Below, piece after piece: positions 1 to 9,758 of a DNA stretch of 64,000 bases. Position 1 is the first letter of the stretch, and each line of letters begins with the position of its first letter. The position numbers were made by a program, and so were the translations under genes. The stretch spans positions 29,727,723 to 29,791,722 of the forward strand of contig CM018050.1 of assembly GCA_008638375.1 (NCBI GenBank). The letters run 5' to 3'. This DNA is from Nyssa sinensis (lineage: Eukaryota; Streptophyta; Magnoliopsida; Cornales; Nyssaceae). The notes beneath the pieces were generated by a model. It saw only the letters and a program-made list of their open reading frames with translations, was not told the origin of the DNA and made no database searches.

Positions 1-479
1 AGCCCCCCCCCCCCCCCCCCAGCAAATATTGCTGGGATATCATCAAATGAAAGAATATATACACATGGGGGCATATCACTCGATATTGGCAATACTTCAA
101 CTGATACCCCAAAGAGTCACTGGCTCTCAACTTTATACTACTGTTATTTTATTGAGTTCAATTGTTCCTTACTTTTCAAGTTTAGTGTATAATTTCTTCA
201 GGTTTGCTATAATTCTGCACCATTGACTAACAATGTACCTTGTACTTGAGGACTGATAAAAAAAAAAAATGTACTGTGTATTTAAGTTTTGGAACTATTT
301 TGAAACATTTTAATATTTACCACATTCATTTCTAGATCAGGGCCAGTTTTGCCATGGTTTTTGGTAGTTACAAATCAGTGAAATGTTTGACAAGATATGA
401 TTTCTGCAATTTTGGACGATATCAAATTTTAAAAAACCTTAAATATGTTTAGCTTGTTCTGTTTGAATTTTTTGGAAAG
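1..479. other. Left-edge non-coding sequence
   Basis: AT-rich sequence that opens with a poly-C run (3-20). A 65-codon ORF at 29-226 has no recognisable domain and no coding-like features. I see no gene, TSD or repeat end here. Confidence 0.5.
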
Positions 480-519
480 GATATTATTGCAGCCAGACTG
501 ATAGAGCCTATCAAACAAA

Positions 520-720
520 CGTAAAAGGCTCTCCAAACGATTGGAGGTAGTCCACAACCCCTCTTCTTTCTTTTGTCAACACATCCGCCTCTTGATTAGT
601 GATGTAGGATGAGTGCCAAGAATGCTCTCCTACTTAGCTCTGATTCTCCAACTGGTGGACATCACTATGTAATTATAATAGTAGAGCCACCTCACCGTAA
701 GCAAGGAAGCACCTTGTACC
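520..720 (-). pseudogene. Possible LINE RNase H-like remnant
   Basis: On the minus strand a short stretch reads with a motif like NQEADVLTKE, which resembles the last conserved block of the RNase H domain (RVT_3 type) found at the C terminus of many plant LINEs. Stops interrupt the frame on both sides and no other domain is visible. It could be chance similarity; a profile search with RVT_3 would decide. Confidence 0.28.
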
Positions 721-1657
721 AACATACATAACTGGCAGGGTCGGACGTGTGGGAGACAAACACAACGGAATGTGAGTTTTCAACTTAATGAACCAGTCTG
801 CCATTTTTCATCAGACACCATTACCTTGTTGCTCGCATCGTGATCGATGTAGATTCTTCCTCTCCAGAGCCCCGACCGGTCTTGACTGAAAAGCTTTCAG
901 ACCCCTGTGCGAGCAAGTTATAATAGCAACTTGCTGTGTCATGTCCGTTCTCGTTACACATGAGTACCTTAATTAGACTAATTAGCCCCAAATTAATTCT
1001 CTAATTAGTTAATCCAATTAATTAAACATGAATCGTTAAACATAAGTGGCTTAATTAAGTGTTCTTAGATAGCTATTTAAACACAAGATTCCTATCATAA
1101 TATGGCCAAGTGCAAAATTAAGCACAATAATAAGCACAAAATAAATAAGAGCATATACACACGTAGAGAGAGCCACCGATCTTACATAGAAAATCCTATG
1201 AGCAATAAAACTCACAAAACTACAAGAGAACTATCATTATAAAACCAATTAGTTACAAAGAACACCAAACCACTGATTACTAACCTACTACAGTACATTA
1301 TAGACTTACACCATTAATCAATTCTTGACACAGTCCTTTTCGTAATGTTCCCTTTTCCTTTGATTGCGTCTTCACGTTAAACTCTTCATAACAATCACTT
1401 TATCCACGATCTGATCTCCCTTAGATCCACACAAACCAGTGTGCTGGCAAAAAGTGTTCTTAAGATGCTCTTTTAGATGCAAAACCTTCACAAACACCTT
1501 TGTGGAGAATGGATTACATGGAATCTAAAACAATCAAGTTCTAGGATTTATAGAGTGACAAAGTGCTCAACAAAAATATGCAAAACCAGCCTCTATACTA
1601 CAATTCTTAAGATCTGTGTTGAGAAACTCACACAAGTATATATAGGTAACCCTAAAC
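721..1657. other. Non-coding sequence, nothing recognised
   Basis: AT-rich, with a run of TTAATTA-type words at about 975-1060. The only ORF (1477-1665) is short and unrecognised. It may be old LTR sequence, but I find no TG...CA ends or duplicate copy to support that. Confidence 0.4.
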
Positions 1658-1676
1658 CTAATTAAATTCTCTCAGT

Positions 1677-4107
1677 TTCTCTTTAACCAAGAAGCTGAAA
1701 AAGCTGAAATTGCTCAAGGAGAAGCTTCGTATATGGAACCGCAATGTTTTTGGGAATATTAGAATTAGGAAGCAAGAGATTCTTTAGCTCATTATGGCCC
1801 TAGGCATTGAAGAACAGTTGGGCCTTCTATCGGCTAAGAAGCGGATTGAGCAAGCTTGGGTTGATGTTGAAATCGGAAGAGATCTCTTAGAGGCAGAAAT
1901 CAAGGGACTCTGGCTCAAGGAAAGGGACCGTAATTCAAAATTTTTCCATAGGATGGCTACGGTTCATCACCGGAGAAACAAAATTTCATCTATTGTGATC
2001 AATGATCAAACCCTGACAAAAGACGAGGCCATCAGATCCGTGATTGTAGACTTTTACCGTGACTTGTACAGTGAACCCCATCATTGGAGACCAGGGGTGG
2101 AGGACCTTATTATGGGAAGGTTGAATGGCATCAAAGCAACATCTTTAGAGTTTCCTTTTCAGGTTGACAAAGTTCTAGAAGTTTTAAACCCTTGTGATGG
2201 GGACAAGGCACCTGGTCCTAATGGCTTCACCAATGGTTTCTTCAAATCTTACTAGAATGTAGTGAAAGAGGATGTGATGGCAATCTTGGGGAGTTTCCGT
2301 AGGTATGGGGGCTTTAAGCACAGCCTCAATGTGTCCCTCATTGCTCTTATCCCTAAGGAGGGAGCTCAGAGTATCAAGGACTTTAGACCCATCCGTTTGG
2401 TAGGCAGTGTCTACAAGTTGTTAGCCAAAGTTCTCTCCTTGTGACTTAAAAAGGTTATAGGCAGTATCATATCTCCCTCTCAAAATGTTTTCGTAGGGGG
2501 AAGGCATATTCTCGATGTAGCTCTTCTTGCAAATGAATGTATTGAGTCTAGGCTCAAGCAAAAGAAAACAGGGCTACTTTGCAACTTGGACATCAAGAAG
2601 GCGTTTGACCATGTTAATTGGGATTGTCTGCTAAACATTTTGAGGAAGACAGTTTTTGGGGAGAGATGGAGGAAGTGGATTGCTTCTAGTATTTCTTCAG
2701 TCTCTTATTTCATCCTTGTGAACAGGTCCCCAGCAAGCTTCTTTCGGTCCTCGAGAGGTCTAAGACAAGGAGATCCTCTATCCCTTTTGCTTTTTGTGAT
2801 TGTGATTGAAGTCTTTAGCCGCCTCATGACCCAAGCCGAGGATGGAGGTTTGTTGAAGGACTTCTCTGTGACAAATGGAAGTGGCAGAGAAGTTGACATT
2901 TCTCACCTTTTGTTCGCATATGACACCATAATCTTCTGTGATCCATCTATCCGGCATCTCCGCTTCATCCGTTGCATCTTGGTGTGCTTCGAGGCCATGT
3001 CAGGCCTTTAGATCAATCTTGCGAAGAGCAATTTCACCCTCATTGGTGAGGTGCAAGACATGGAGGTCCTCGCAAGAACTTTGGGTTGCAAAATTGGCTC
3101 CTTCCCTTCTACTTATTTGGGTCTCCCTATTGCAGCAAAAGTTGTGGGGGTGTGGGATTCTGTAGTGGAAAGATTTCAAAGGTGGCTGGTGGGCTGGAAG
3201 AGCCAACTCTTGTCTAAAGGTGAGAGGCTTACTCTTGTTAAGAGCACCCTTGGAAGCCTCCCTACATACTTCATGTCATTGTTTGCTATGCCAGTGTCTG
3301 TGAGTAGGAGATTGGAACAAATCGACAGGGATTTCCTTTGGGGTCATGAGGGTGATGTGAGGAAAATTCACTTGGTTAGTTGAGATAAGGTGAAGAAGCC
3401 TCCTTCGCTACGAGGGCTAGCGATGAAAGATTTGTGCATGTTCAATAAGGCACTTCTTGGTAAATGGTTATGGAGGTTTGGGGTGGAAGGCAGTGAGATG
3501 TGGATAGGGGTTATAGTATAGGTGTGTAGAGAGGGGTTGGGCTACGGGTAGGGTGGAGGGGCCTCAGGGTTGTAGTCTGTGGGGATCCATTCAAGGGGAG
3601 GGGAGGGAGTTCTGAGATTGTATCAGGTTTGAGGTGGGAATCGGTCCCAAGTAAGCTTCTGGGAGGACGCCTGGTGCAGGGATAGGCCTTTGAGAGCGAT
3701 GCTCCCTTCACTGTTTACCCTAGCTACTGATTAAAAAATCTTGGGTGAAAGAGTGTTATGAAAAGTTCGGGAGTGAGGTGGTGTGGTGCTCTACCTTCAG
3801 AAGAGCATTCTTCACTTGAGAGTTGGAGGAGGTGAGGGCTTTTTTGTCTGAAATCCAGAAATTCCGTGTGAGGGGGGATAGGGAAGACTCGATAATTTGG
3901 AAGTCGACCTCGGGTTCTTTCTCAATTAAATCTTTTTACAAAAGCTTGTCTAACTAAGGAGGATTTCGGTTCCCTTGGTCCATCATTTGGCGCTCAAGAG
4001 CTCCAACCAAAACTTCCTTCTACGCTTGGGAGGCCTCTTAGAAGGCCATAATTGACTACCTGAAGAAGAGAGGATTCCATATGGCCAATAGGTGTTATCT
4101 CTCCAAG
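1677..4107 (+). pseudogene. LINE reverse transcriptase pseudogene (ORF2 part)
   Basis: Reverse transcriptase of a plant L1 clade LINE. Hallmarks in order: GDKAPGPNGF at about 2200-2230, ALIPKEG at about 2340, the DIKKAFDHV motif at about 2590, the GLRQGDPLS block at about 2755 and the catalytic box at about 2912-2935. That box reads FAYDTIIF, so the first of the paired catalytic aspartates of the usual FADD motif is replaced by tyrosine. In-frame stops fall at 2253, 2442, 3009 and 3381, and from about 3520 to 3900 the frame is poorly kept. The copy cannot encode an active enzyme. The zinc finger continues past the MITE at 4729. Confidence 0.85.
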
Positions 4108-4720
4108 TAGAGGTGTCAATTGGGTTGGGCCGGGCCACGACACGTTAACAAGCGACACGGCATGGCAAGGTGGTAGGTGGGCCAGGCACGCGGCACGGCG
4201 GGAGGCGAGGCACAGCACGGCTGGAGGCCCGACACGAGCACGGTCCAGCACGACGGCCCGTTGGCATAACACGTTAAGCTCAATTTATTTCCTATTTTAT
4301 TGTCATTTATTATTATTATATGAATATATTCAAGCAAAATATTATAATAATTTTGAAAAAAAAATACAAATATAAACAAAATATTATAATAAAAAATAAT
4401 AAAGTGAATAATAATAATATTAAACTAACAAATAACAAAGTAAAAAATACAAAAGTTAAAGAAAATATTATAATTACAAATAATAAAATAAAAAATAGTG
4501 ATATTATGTAATTAGAACAACAAAAAATATAACATTTAAAAAAATCATGATCCATATTAGTCATTAAAAACAAAAACAAAAAGCAAAAGAGTGAAAAAAA
4601 AAAAACTAAGAGACCCGCGGGCCGGGCTGGGCCTAATGGTTTTTAACATGGGCCTAGCACAGCCCGTTGGCCTGAATAGGCCGGCTAAAACGAGCTGGGC
4701 CGGCCCGTTTGACACCTCTA
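4108..4720. mobile_element. hAT-type MITE inserted in the LINE
   Basis: A 613-bp non-coding insert with terminal inverted repeats (tagaggtgtcaa at the left, its complement ttgacacctcta at the right), GC-rich subterminal blocks around gggccgggcc, and an A/T-only core (4300-4600). Flanking 8-bp duplications are tctccaag (4100-4107) and tctctaag (4721-4728), one mismatch. An 8-bp TSD and this terminus are typical of non-autonomous hAT elements. Removing the insert and one TSD copy brings the LINE zinc-finger frame back into register, which fixes both boundaries. The AT-rich ORFs inside the core are low-complexity artefacts. Confidence 0.85.
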
Positions 4721-4728
4721 TCTCTAAG

Positions 4729-5137
4729 CTAGAGGAGGAAGGAGTGGCCCATGTGCTTATTCACTGCCCCATATCTCGTGATTGTTGGAACCTTGTGTTG
4801 GCTATTTTTGGTTTTGCTTGAGTTATGCCACACTCGGTGAAAGATCTCTTTCTGGCCTGGTCAGGGTGCAAAGTAAGGGTCGACATTAAGAAGATTTAGA
4901 GGCTTGTGCCCATATGCCTCACGTGAAGCATCTGGAAAGAAAGGAACATGCGTATTTTTTAAGGAGAGGAGCAATTTCTTTTAAAGATTTATTTTTGCGA
5001 ATTCTTTTTTTTTTTTTTGCGCCAAGAAGGCTTTTCCTATAAATGCTCTCTCTATAGTTGATTTTTTTGGGGTCTTTAAGTCCCTTGTAATGTGTTTGCC
5101 CCCCTTGAGCACCTTTTATATACATCATTACTTATCA
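4729..5137 (+). pseudogene. LINE zf-RVT and 3' tail, right of the MITE
   Basis: Continuation of the LINE interrupted at 4108. The frame at 4729-4820 contains the zinc-binding part (LIHCP followed by a WNL-type block), matching the zf-RVT domain of plant LINE ORF2. A stop at 4819 and others after it mark decay. The 3' untranslated tail (4990-5137) includes a T-run, gcgccaagaaggc and a final cttatcaaaa motif shared with other plant LINE ends. Confidence 0.7.
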
Positions 5138-5163
5138 AAAAAATAAAAAAACTAATTGGATTC

Positions 5164-6139
5164 GGAATAGGAGAACCAATCAGAATCTCCGATTCCACAC
5201 ACATGTTTGGATGGAGAAGGCCTGAAGGGTTTTTCGTTTACCCGCCTTTGTTCTGTTTGGACGGGATAGCTACTATTTTGAATATTTGATTTTGTTTTGA
5301 TTTTTTAATGCAATTTCAAAACACTAAGTGTCAAAGGGAACAATTTAAAACATATTTTAAGCCACTTTTAAGCCTATAGTCAAAACTAAAAGTGTCTATC
5401 CTATGTGCAATTAAAAATTAAGTCCCAAAGAGACTTAAAATATGCAAAGATTAAACACACAAATATCCTAAACCATGTTTCTAACATGAATGCATGATAT
5501 CTGTGTGTATTTATACCTTTCTTGTACTAGATCTCAAGTGTCAAGACGTATCATGAAGTTCATCTTCAGACTTGCGAAGCTGTAATTCGAGTCCGATACA
5601 ATCATTTTTTGACTAATGTTGTAACTACAACAAGACTTAATCTAAACCTAACAATTACAATTTTAGATGAAAATTTTAGAACCATTGTCACTCAAATTCC
5701 CTAACAATTTTATTGTTTTGGGTGCCGCATTGAGGGCCGAAATGTAAGGGAAAATATTAGAATTGATTAGAGTTTGGTTGGACAGAGTTTTGGGATAGAA
5801 AAGAACAATTTTTATTTTTTTTGTTGCACTTAGTAACCTGTGAATAGAACCTTCAATTCTTTGTGGTCATGGGGTTGAGTATTTGAAGGCAAGAACCATT
5901 GGGCTGAGCTAAAATGAGTAACAAGGTGTGATTGGATATATAAAGTGCAAAAAACAAAGAACAGAAGAATAATTCTTCTTGCATCACACCTAGGGTTAAA
6001 ATTATCTTACACAATCCCAAAAGAGTATGACAAGTTTTTGGAATTAAATCCACTTATTACATAGATATATTTGCTACATGACTTTTCTACTTGTACAAGG
6101 AGTTTGACTTGAAAATTAGAACATAACACTTTCTCAGTG
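5164..6139. other. Non-coding spacer, nothing recognised
   Basis: No domain-bearing ORF on either strand. The 66-codon minus-strand ORF at 5853-6053 is unrecognised. No terminal repeats or TSDs were found. Confidence 0.4.
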
Positions 6140-6420
6140 TTTATGGAGAAAGCAAAACATGGGCACATTTGAGGGGCTTGAACAACCCACTTTGCGTTTC
6201 AAAGAAAATTTTTTGAAGCTTCTGTTTTTTGGTTTTTCGGGGTTAAGGAGGCTACTCCTACATATGTAGATACTTTGTGGAATTATTAAGGGAACTTAGG
6301 TTTTAATTATTGTAGTCGATCCTTCTTTTGTTTACAAGTTCACCCCCCCCCCCCCCCCTCTTGGGCGCATTTAGTGAATATACTTTTACTGATCATAAGA
6401 TAAATAAATAAATAAAAACT
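6140..6420 (+). mobile_element. LINE 3'-end fragment
   Basis: The start of this piece reads like the extreme C terminus of LINE ORF2 (a FEGLEQ...FKENFLKLLFF segment at about 6165-6230). It is followed by a 3' untranslated tail with a 16-base C-run (6343-6358), ttgggcgca and an A-rich terminus (6398-6418). The same order, C-run then gcgc motif then simple A-rich tail, is seen in the next LINE at 7430-7480, which supports the call. Confidence 0.6.
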
Positions 6421-6639
6421 AGACCTTGAAGCCTACTATAACTATTGTCCAAGAAGCCTTGGTGTAGTTATGGGTCCCAAGGGAGAAATTTTCAAACCTT
6501 TTTACCATTGCTACAAACAAGGAAAACTTAATGGTGGATTGTGTTGCTATGGTGGAAGGAAATATTGTTTGGAGTCCTTGTTTTTGAAGGAGTTTTTTTT
6601 ATTTAGAGGTGGCAAAGGTGGAGGATCTTATGGCTATGT
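6421..6639. other. Spacer between LINE fragments
   Basis: Short AT-rich stretch without a recognised feature; it may belong to the 5' side of the next LINE fragment. Confidence 0.35.
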
Positions 6640-7480
6640 TGAGTAGGTTTAGGTTGAGCAAGAGAAGAAGAGATGGAATGGTTCAGTGAATAATAGTAAA
6701 AAAAATTCAATGTCCAATCTGTTTACAGGGAGTTGGTGGATAAGCATGAGGGGGCTTTTCCTTGGAAGTTGATTTGGAAATCTCGAGTGCCTCGGAAAGT
6801 TGCATTTTTTGTTTGGTCGATGGCACTAAGAGCTATTTTGATTATGGATAATCTTAGGACGAGGAGTTTTCATCTTCTGAGTCGTTGTTGCATGTGTAAA
6901 GAGGGAGAAAAGAAGATAGATCATCTTCTTTTCCATTATAAGATGGCAAGAGATACTTGGAATTTGATGTTCTCTTTCTCTGGGATTAGATGGGTGAAGC
7001 TAGCCTTGATCAAGGATGTGTTGTTGGGTTGGAGATGTAGCAGGATTAGGAATGATATGAGGATTGCTTGGAGGATGACCCCCCTTAACCATTATATGGT
7101 GTTTGTGGAGAGACTAGAATCGAAGAATTTTTGAAGTGATTGAACTATCCTCGTGGCAATTTAACGAAAAAAAATTGCAGCTTCTTTTTTTTGTGAATGA
7201 AAGAAGAATATCCTTTGTAGATTTTATGGTTTAATTGTTGTAACTAGTCCTTTTTTTTTTATATGGGTTCCGCTTGTAGAGAGACTGGAATCGAAGAAAT
7301 TTTGAAGTGGTTGAACTATCCTCGTGGCAATTTAAAGAAAAAAAATTTGCAGCTTCTTTTTTTGTGAAAGAAAGAAGAATATCCTTTGTAGATTTAGGGT
7401 TTAATTGTTGTAACTGGTCCTTTGTTTATATGGGTTCCCCCCCCCCCCCCGGGCGGCGCCTTGCCTATAAAACATTGGCG
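6640..7480 (+). pseudogene. LINE zf-RVT fragment with 3' tail
   Basis: The frame at 6733-7134 encodes the zinc-finger region of a plant LINE: FPWKLIWKSRVPRKVAFFVW, then a CCMCKEGEKKIDHLLFHY block in which Cys-x2-Cys and the later His are kept, then DTWNLMF. The WRMTP segment near 7070 corresponds to the usual region before the C-terminal WxERN motif. The frame ends at 7132. The reverse transcriptase is absent, so this is an independent 5'-truncated copy. Its 3' part is duplicated in tandem (7104-7440). Confidence 0.75.
7104..7440 (+). repeat. Tandem duplication of a LINE 3' end
   Basis: Two copies of a ~168-bp unit, 7104-7271 and 7275-7440. Both start at tgtRgagagact and end at tatgggttcc. 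They differ by scattered substitutions and short indels in A and T runs. Only the second copy is followed by the C-run and gcgcc motif of the LINE terminus. Confidence 0.8.
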
Positions 7481-7791
7481 GAACTAAGTAGTGGGGGACA
7501 TGCCCCCACCCAAAAAACAATTTGTGATATTGTATTTTTTACCACTAATTTGATTAGAATATTTTAACACAATAGGACTTAAACCCCCCCCCCCCCCAAC
7601 ACAAATTAAAATTTCTAGATCCGTCACTCCCTATAAATTACTTTACTAATCAAACAAAAAAAAAAAAACTGTTGTCCAGCAAATCTAGAAAATATCAAAA
7701 TACCTTACCTTAATACGAAAAAAATAAAATTAAACCAGCAAGCAAAACTATAAAAAAAAAAAAAAAAACTAAGACCGAATGCAACCAAAAA
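7481..7791. other. Low-complexity spacer with poly-C run
   Basis: Contains a C-run near 7584-7597 and A-runs near 7660 and 7752-7768. No gene or repeat boundary is recognisable. Confidence 0.4.
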
Positions 7792-8147
7792 CTAAGAAAC
7801 ACGGATACGGATACGACACGACACGTAGACACGTTATTTCTCAAAAAAGTAGGACACGGACACGTTAGGGACACGTTGAATGTATATAAATTTTTTATAT
7901 TTTTTATATGACCATATAATAAAAACCTTATATTATTTCAATTAAACTTGGCATAAAAACACATAAATTTAAAAACTATTATTAAGATATTAAAATAACA
8001 AAGTCATTAAATAAAAATTAAAGAACTTTTTCATTTAATCATCAACATCCATGATTCAAGTGTCCGGACACGTGTCCGGGAAGTGTCGGAGAGTGTCGGT
8101 GTCCGACAAGGACACATGAGCCAAAGTAGAGTGTCCGTGCTTCTTAG
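7792..8147. mobile_element. hAT-type MITE
   Basis: A 356-bp non-coding element with terminal inverted repeats ctaagaaRcacgga. Subterminal regions are rich in the words ggacacg and gtgtccg. It is flanked by identical 8-bp duplications accaaaaa (7784-7791 and 8148-8155); the next two bases (ct) also match, so the boundary has a 2-bp ambiguity. No coding capacity. Confidence 0.8.
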
Positions 8148-8155
8148 ACCAAAAA

Positions 8156-8544
8156 CTTTACTCCTAGTTGTCTCAAGTGGGCCGTGCCTTGAAAATCCAC
8201 TGTAATGTTGACCTTTGCATTCTTAAAAGATCACAAATTTCCCTCAACAGCTGATAATATTGCCAAAAGCTGAAGAACTCAACAACCCAACTATAGACCA
8301 ACAGGCAAGAAGAAAAACAAGGAATTCTTCTAAATGGAAAACTAACTCCAAGCCGCGAGCTTTGCTACCTGCAGGCCCTACAAGAAGGACAAAAGCTTAG
8401 CACTAGAAGCATCTCCTGTGCTTGTTGGTCTAGTAAAAGCATACAGTACTACCACGAGTATATCTAACAATATCCCCACTACATGATTGCCTAGATTTCT
8501 TATGGAGCACCTGCCAAAACTGAAAGAAATAAACCCCATACCTA
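8156..8544. other. Spacer, nothing recognised
   Basis: No gene. The 63-codon minus-strand ORF at 8430-8621 overlaps the start of the dispersed repeat and has no domain. Confidence 0.35.
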
Positions 8545-8548
8545 GTGT

Positions 8549-9118
8549 AGTTAAAAGTGAAAGGCACTCTTAAGGCACCAAGGTCCCACATTACCCGAAA
8601 AGTGAGGTGACCAAAAAGCACAAGCTTAAGTGAGCAAGGCGCTAATTTAAAAAAATAAAAAATAAAAAATGTTAGACATTAAAAGTTAATTCATTTAAGT
8701 TAAATAATATCTTATAATTATAATAATTATCATCTAACACTAAAAAGTTCAATCTAATGGTGACATGATATGACATATAAGTGATGTGACCATTCTAAGT
8801 TTTGGTGTTTTTTTTGTCAATGAATATTCAAAGTTTTGTTAACTATTCACGTCTTATATATAAAAATTTTTTGTGAACTTGCTAGTTGGCTCTAATAATG
8901 CAGAAGACATAATAGGACCAATCTTATAGACCTCTAAACTGATTCTTAAAAGTCAAACCTATGTCGGGAAGATTTCACATATTGGTGGCCAATCTGGTTG
9001 ATGGAGGGAAGAGGTTTTATCATGGGCAAATCCAAATTTCGTGAAAAATGATGACCATTGCTGGTTGTAGTGTAATGTCCAAGTTGTAAGTGTTACTCTC
9101 CTTAAGCCTGTGTATTTT
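8549..9118 (-). repeat. Dispersed repeat family F, copy A (uninterrupted)
   Basis: Reverse-complement match to 60262-61558. Shared landmarks include agtgtagttaaaRgtgaaag at one end, aagttaaataatatctta in the middle, and gaagtcttcccaacatagg-like words in the other half (here near 8960). Similarity extends through the point where copy B carries a MITE, so copy A represents the empty site. No ORF. The class of the repeat is unknown to me; the end with gcc/aaggcgc words resembles a common type of plant non-autonomous DNA element. Confidence 0.7.
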
Positions 9119-9493
9119 GGGCAACAACTCAAATAATTTAAATGTTTATGAATAATAGAATAGATTAATGATACTTCAAACTATAACTATGTTCTTTTAT
9201 ATTGATATGTCTCTTAGAAAATTATTGAATGAGTACATAAAACACTATAAACATAAGAGACATACAAGTAAAATACTTTACAACTAAAAGGGTATTGCCA
9301 GGTTGCCTTGCCTAAGGTAGTCGCCTAGGCATCGCCTCTTTGAAGACACCTAGTCGATAACATGTTAAGGCACTAAAACTAAAAATCATATTACCCGGTC
9401 ACCTGGGCAACAAGGCGCTTGCCTTTGACAACATTGCATATACCATTAACTTCCAAAAGGAAATTTTTCTTCAAAATTTTTTGCATTCCTTTC
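9119..9493. other. Spacer with gcctaggc-rich patch
   Basis: No gene. A patch at 9297-9425 has repeated gcc/ggc words (ttgcctaaggtagtcgcc, caaggcgcttgcc) that look like an inverted-repeat element remnant, but I could not define ends or a TSD. A similar patch lies at 55180-55400. Confidence 0.35.
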
Positions 9494-9744
9494 TGAAAAC
9501 CAAGAGAGAAGAATAATTCTCTATATCATTCCATTCAAAATATACAAGAGTATTTATACACAAATTTGGGCCTATATAGTCAACCATACAGCTCATATAC
9601 AGCTCATATATTCTAGAATAACCCTACAGCTCATATACAGCTCATATATTCTAGAATAACCCTACAGCTCATATACAGCTCATATATTCTAGAATAATCC
9701 TACAGCTCATATACAGCTCATATATTCTAGTATATTCTGTAACA
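9494..9744 (-). repeat. Copia 3' LTR (251 bp)
   Basis: Begins tgaaaaccaagag and ends tctgtaaca on the plus strand. It contains four copies of a 38-bp unit (cctacagctcatatacagct...) between about 9585 and 9730, one more than the other LTR. Confidence 0.95.
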
Positions 9745-9758
9745 CTCCCCCTCAAGCT
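9745..9758 (-). promoter_or_regulatory. Copia polypurine tract
   Basis: Reads agcttgagggggag on the minus strand, directly before the 3' LTR; it primes plus-strand DNA synthesis. The gag-pol stop codon (TGA, ending at 9752) lies inside this tract, so coding sequence and tract overlap. Confidence 0.9.

Larger units (their letters stand above)
1670..5151 (+). mobile_element. 5'-truncated L1-type LINE, interrupted by a MITE
   Basis: A plant L1-type non-LTR retrotransposon that begins inside ORF2, downstream of the endonuclease domain. The order seen is linker (from about 1680), reverse transcriptase (about 1900-3400), zf-RVT zinc finger (about 3900-4107, continuing at 4729-4850), and a 3' tail ending in an A-rich stretch (5138-5151) after a LINE-typical cttatcaaaaaa motif. 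Candidate TSDs are 1658-1669 and 5152-5163 (10 of 12 bases agree). The element is split at 4108-4720 by a hAT-type MITE. Truncation at the 5' end and the A-rich tail are normal outcomes of target-primed reverse transcription. Confidence 0.85.

Noticed and set aside
4316..4579. Overlapping AT-rich ORFs on both strands (Phe/Leu/Ile or Lys/Asn only)
   Set aside because: They come from the A/T-only core of the MITE; composition is that of low-complexity DNA and no start context or homology is visible.
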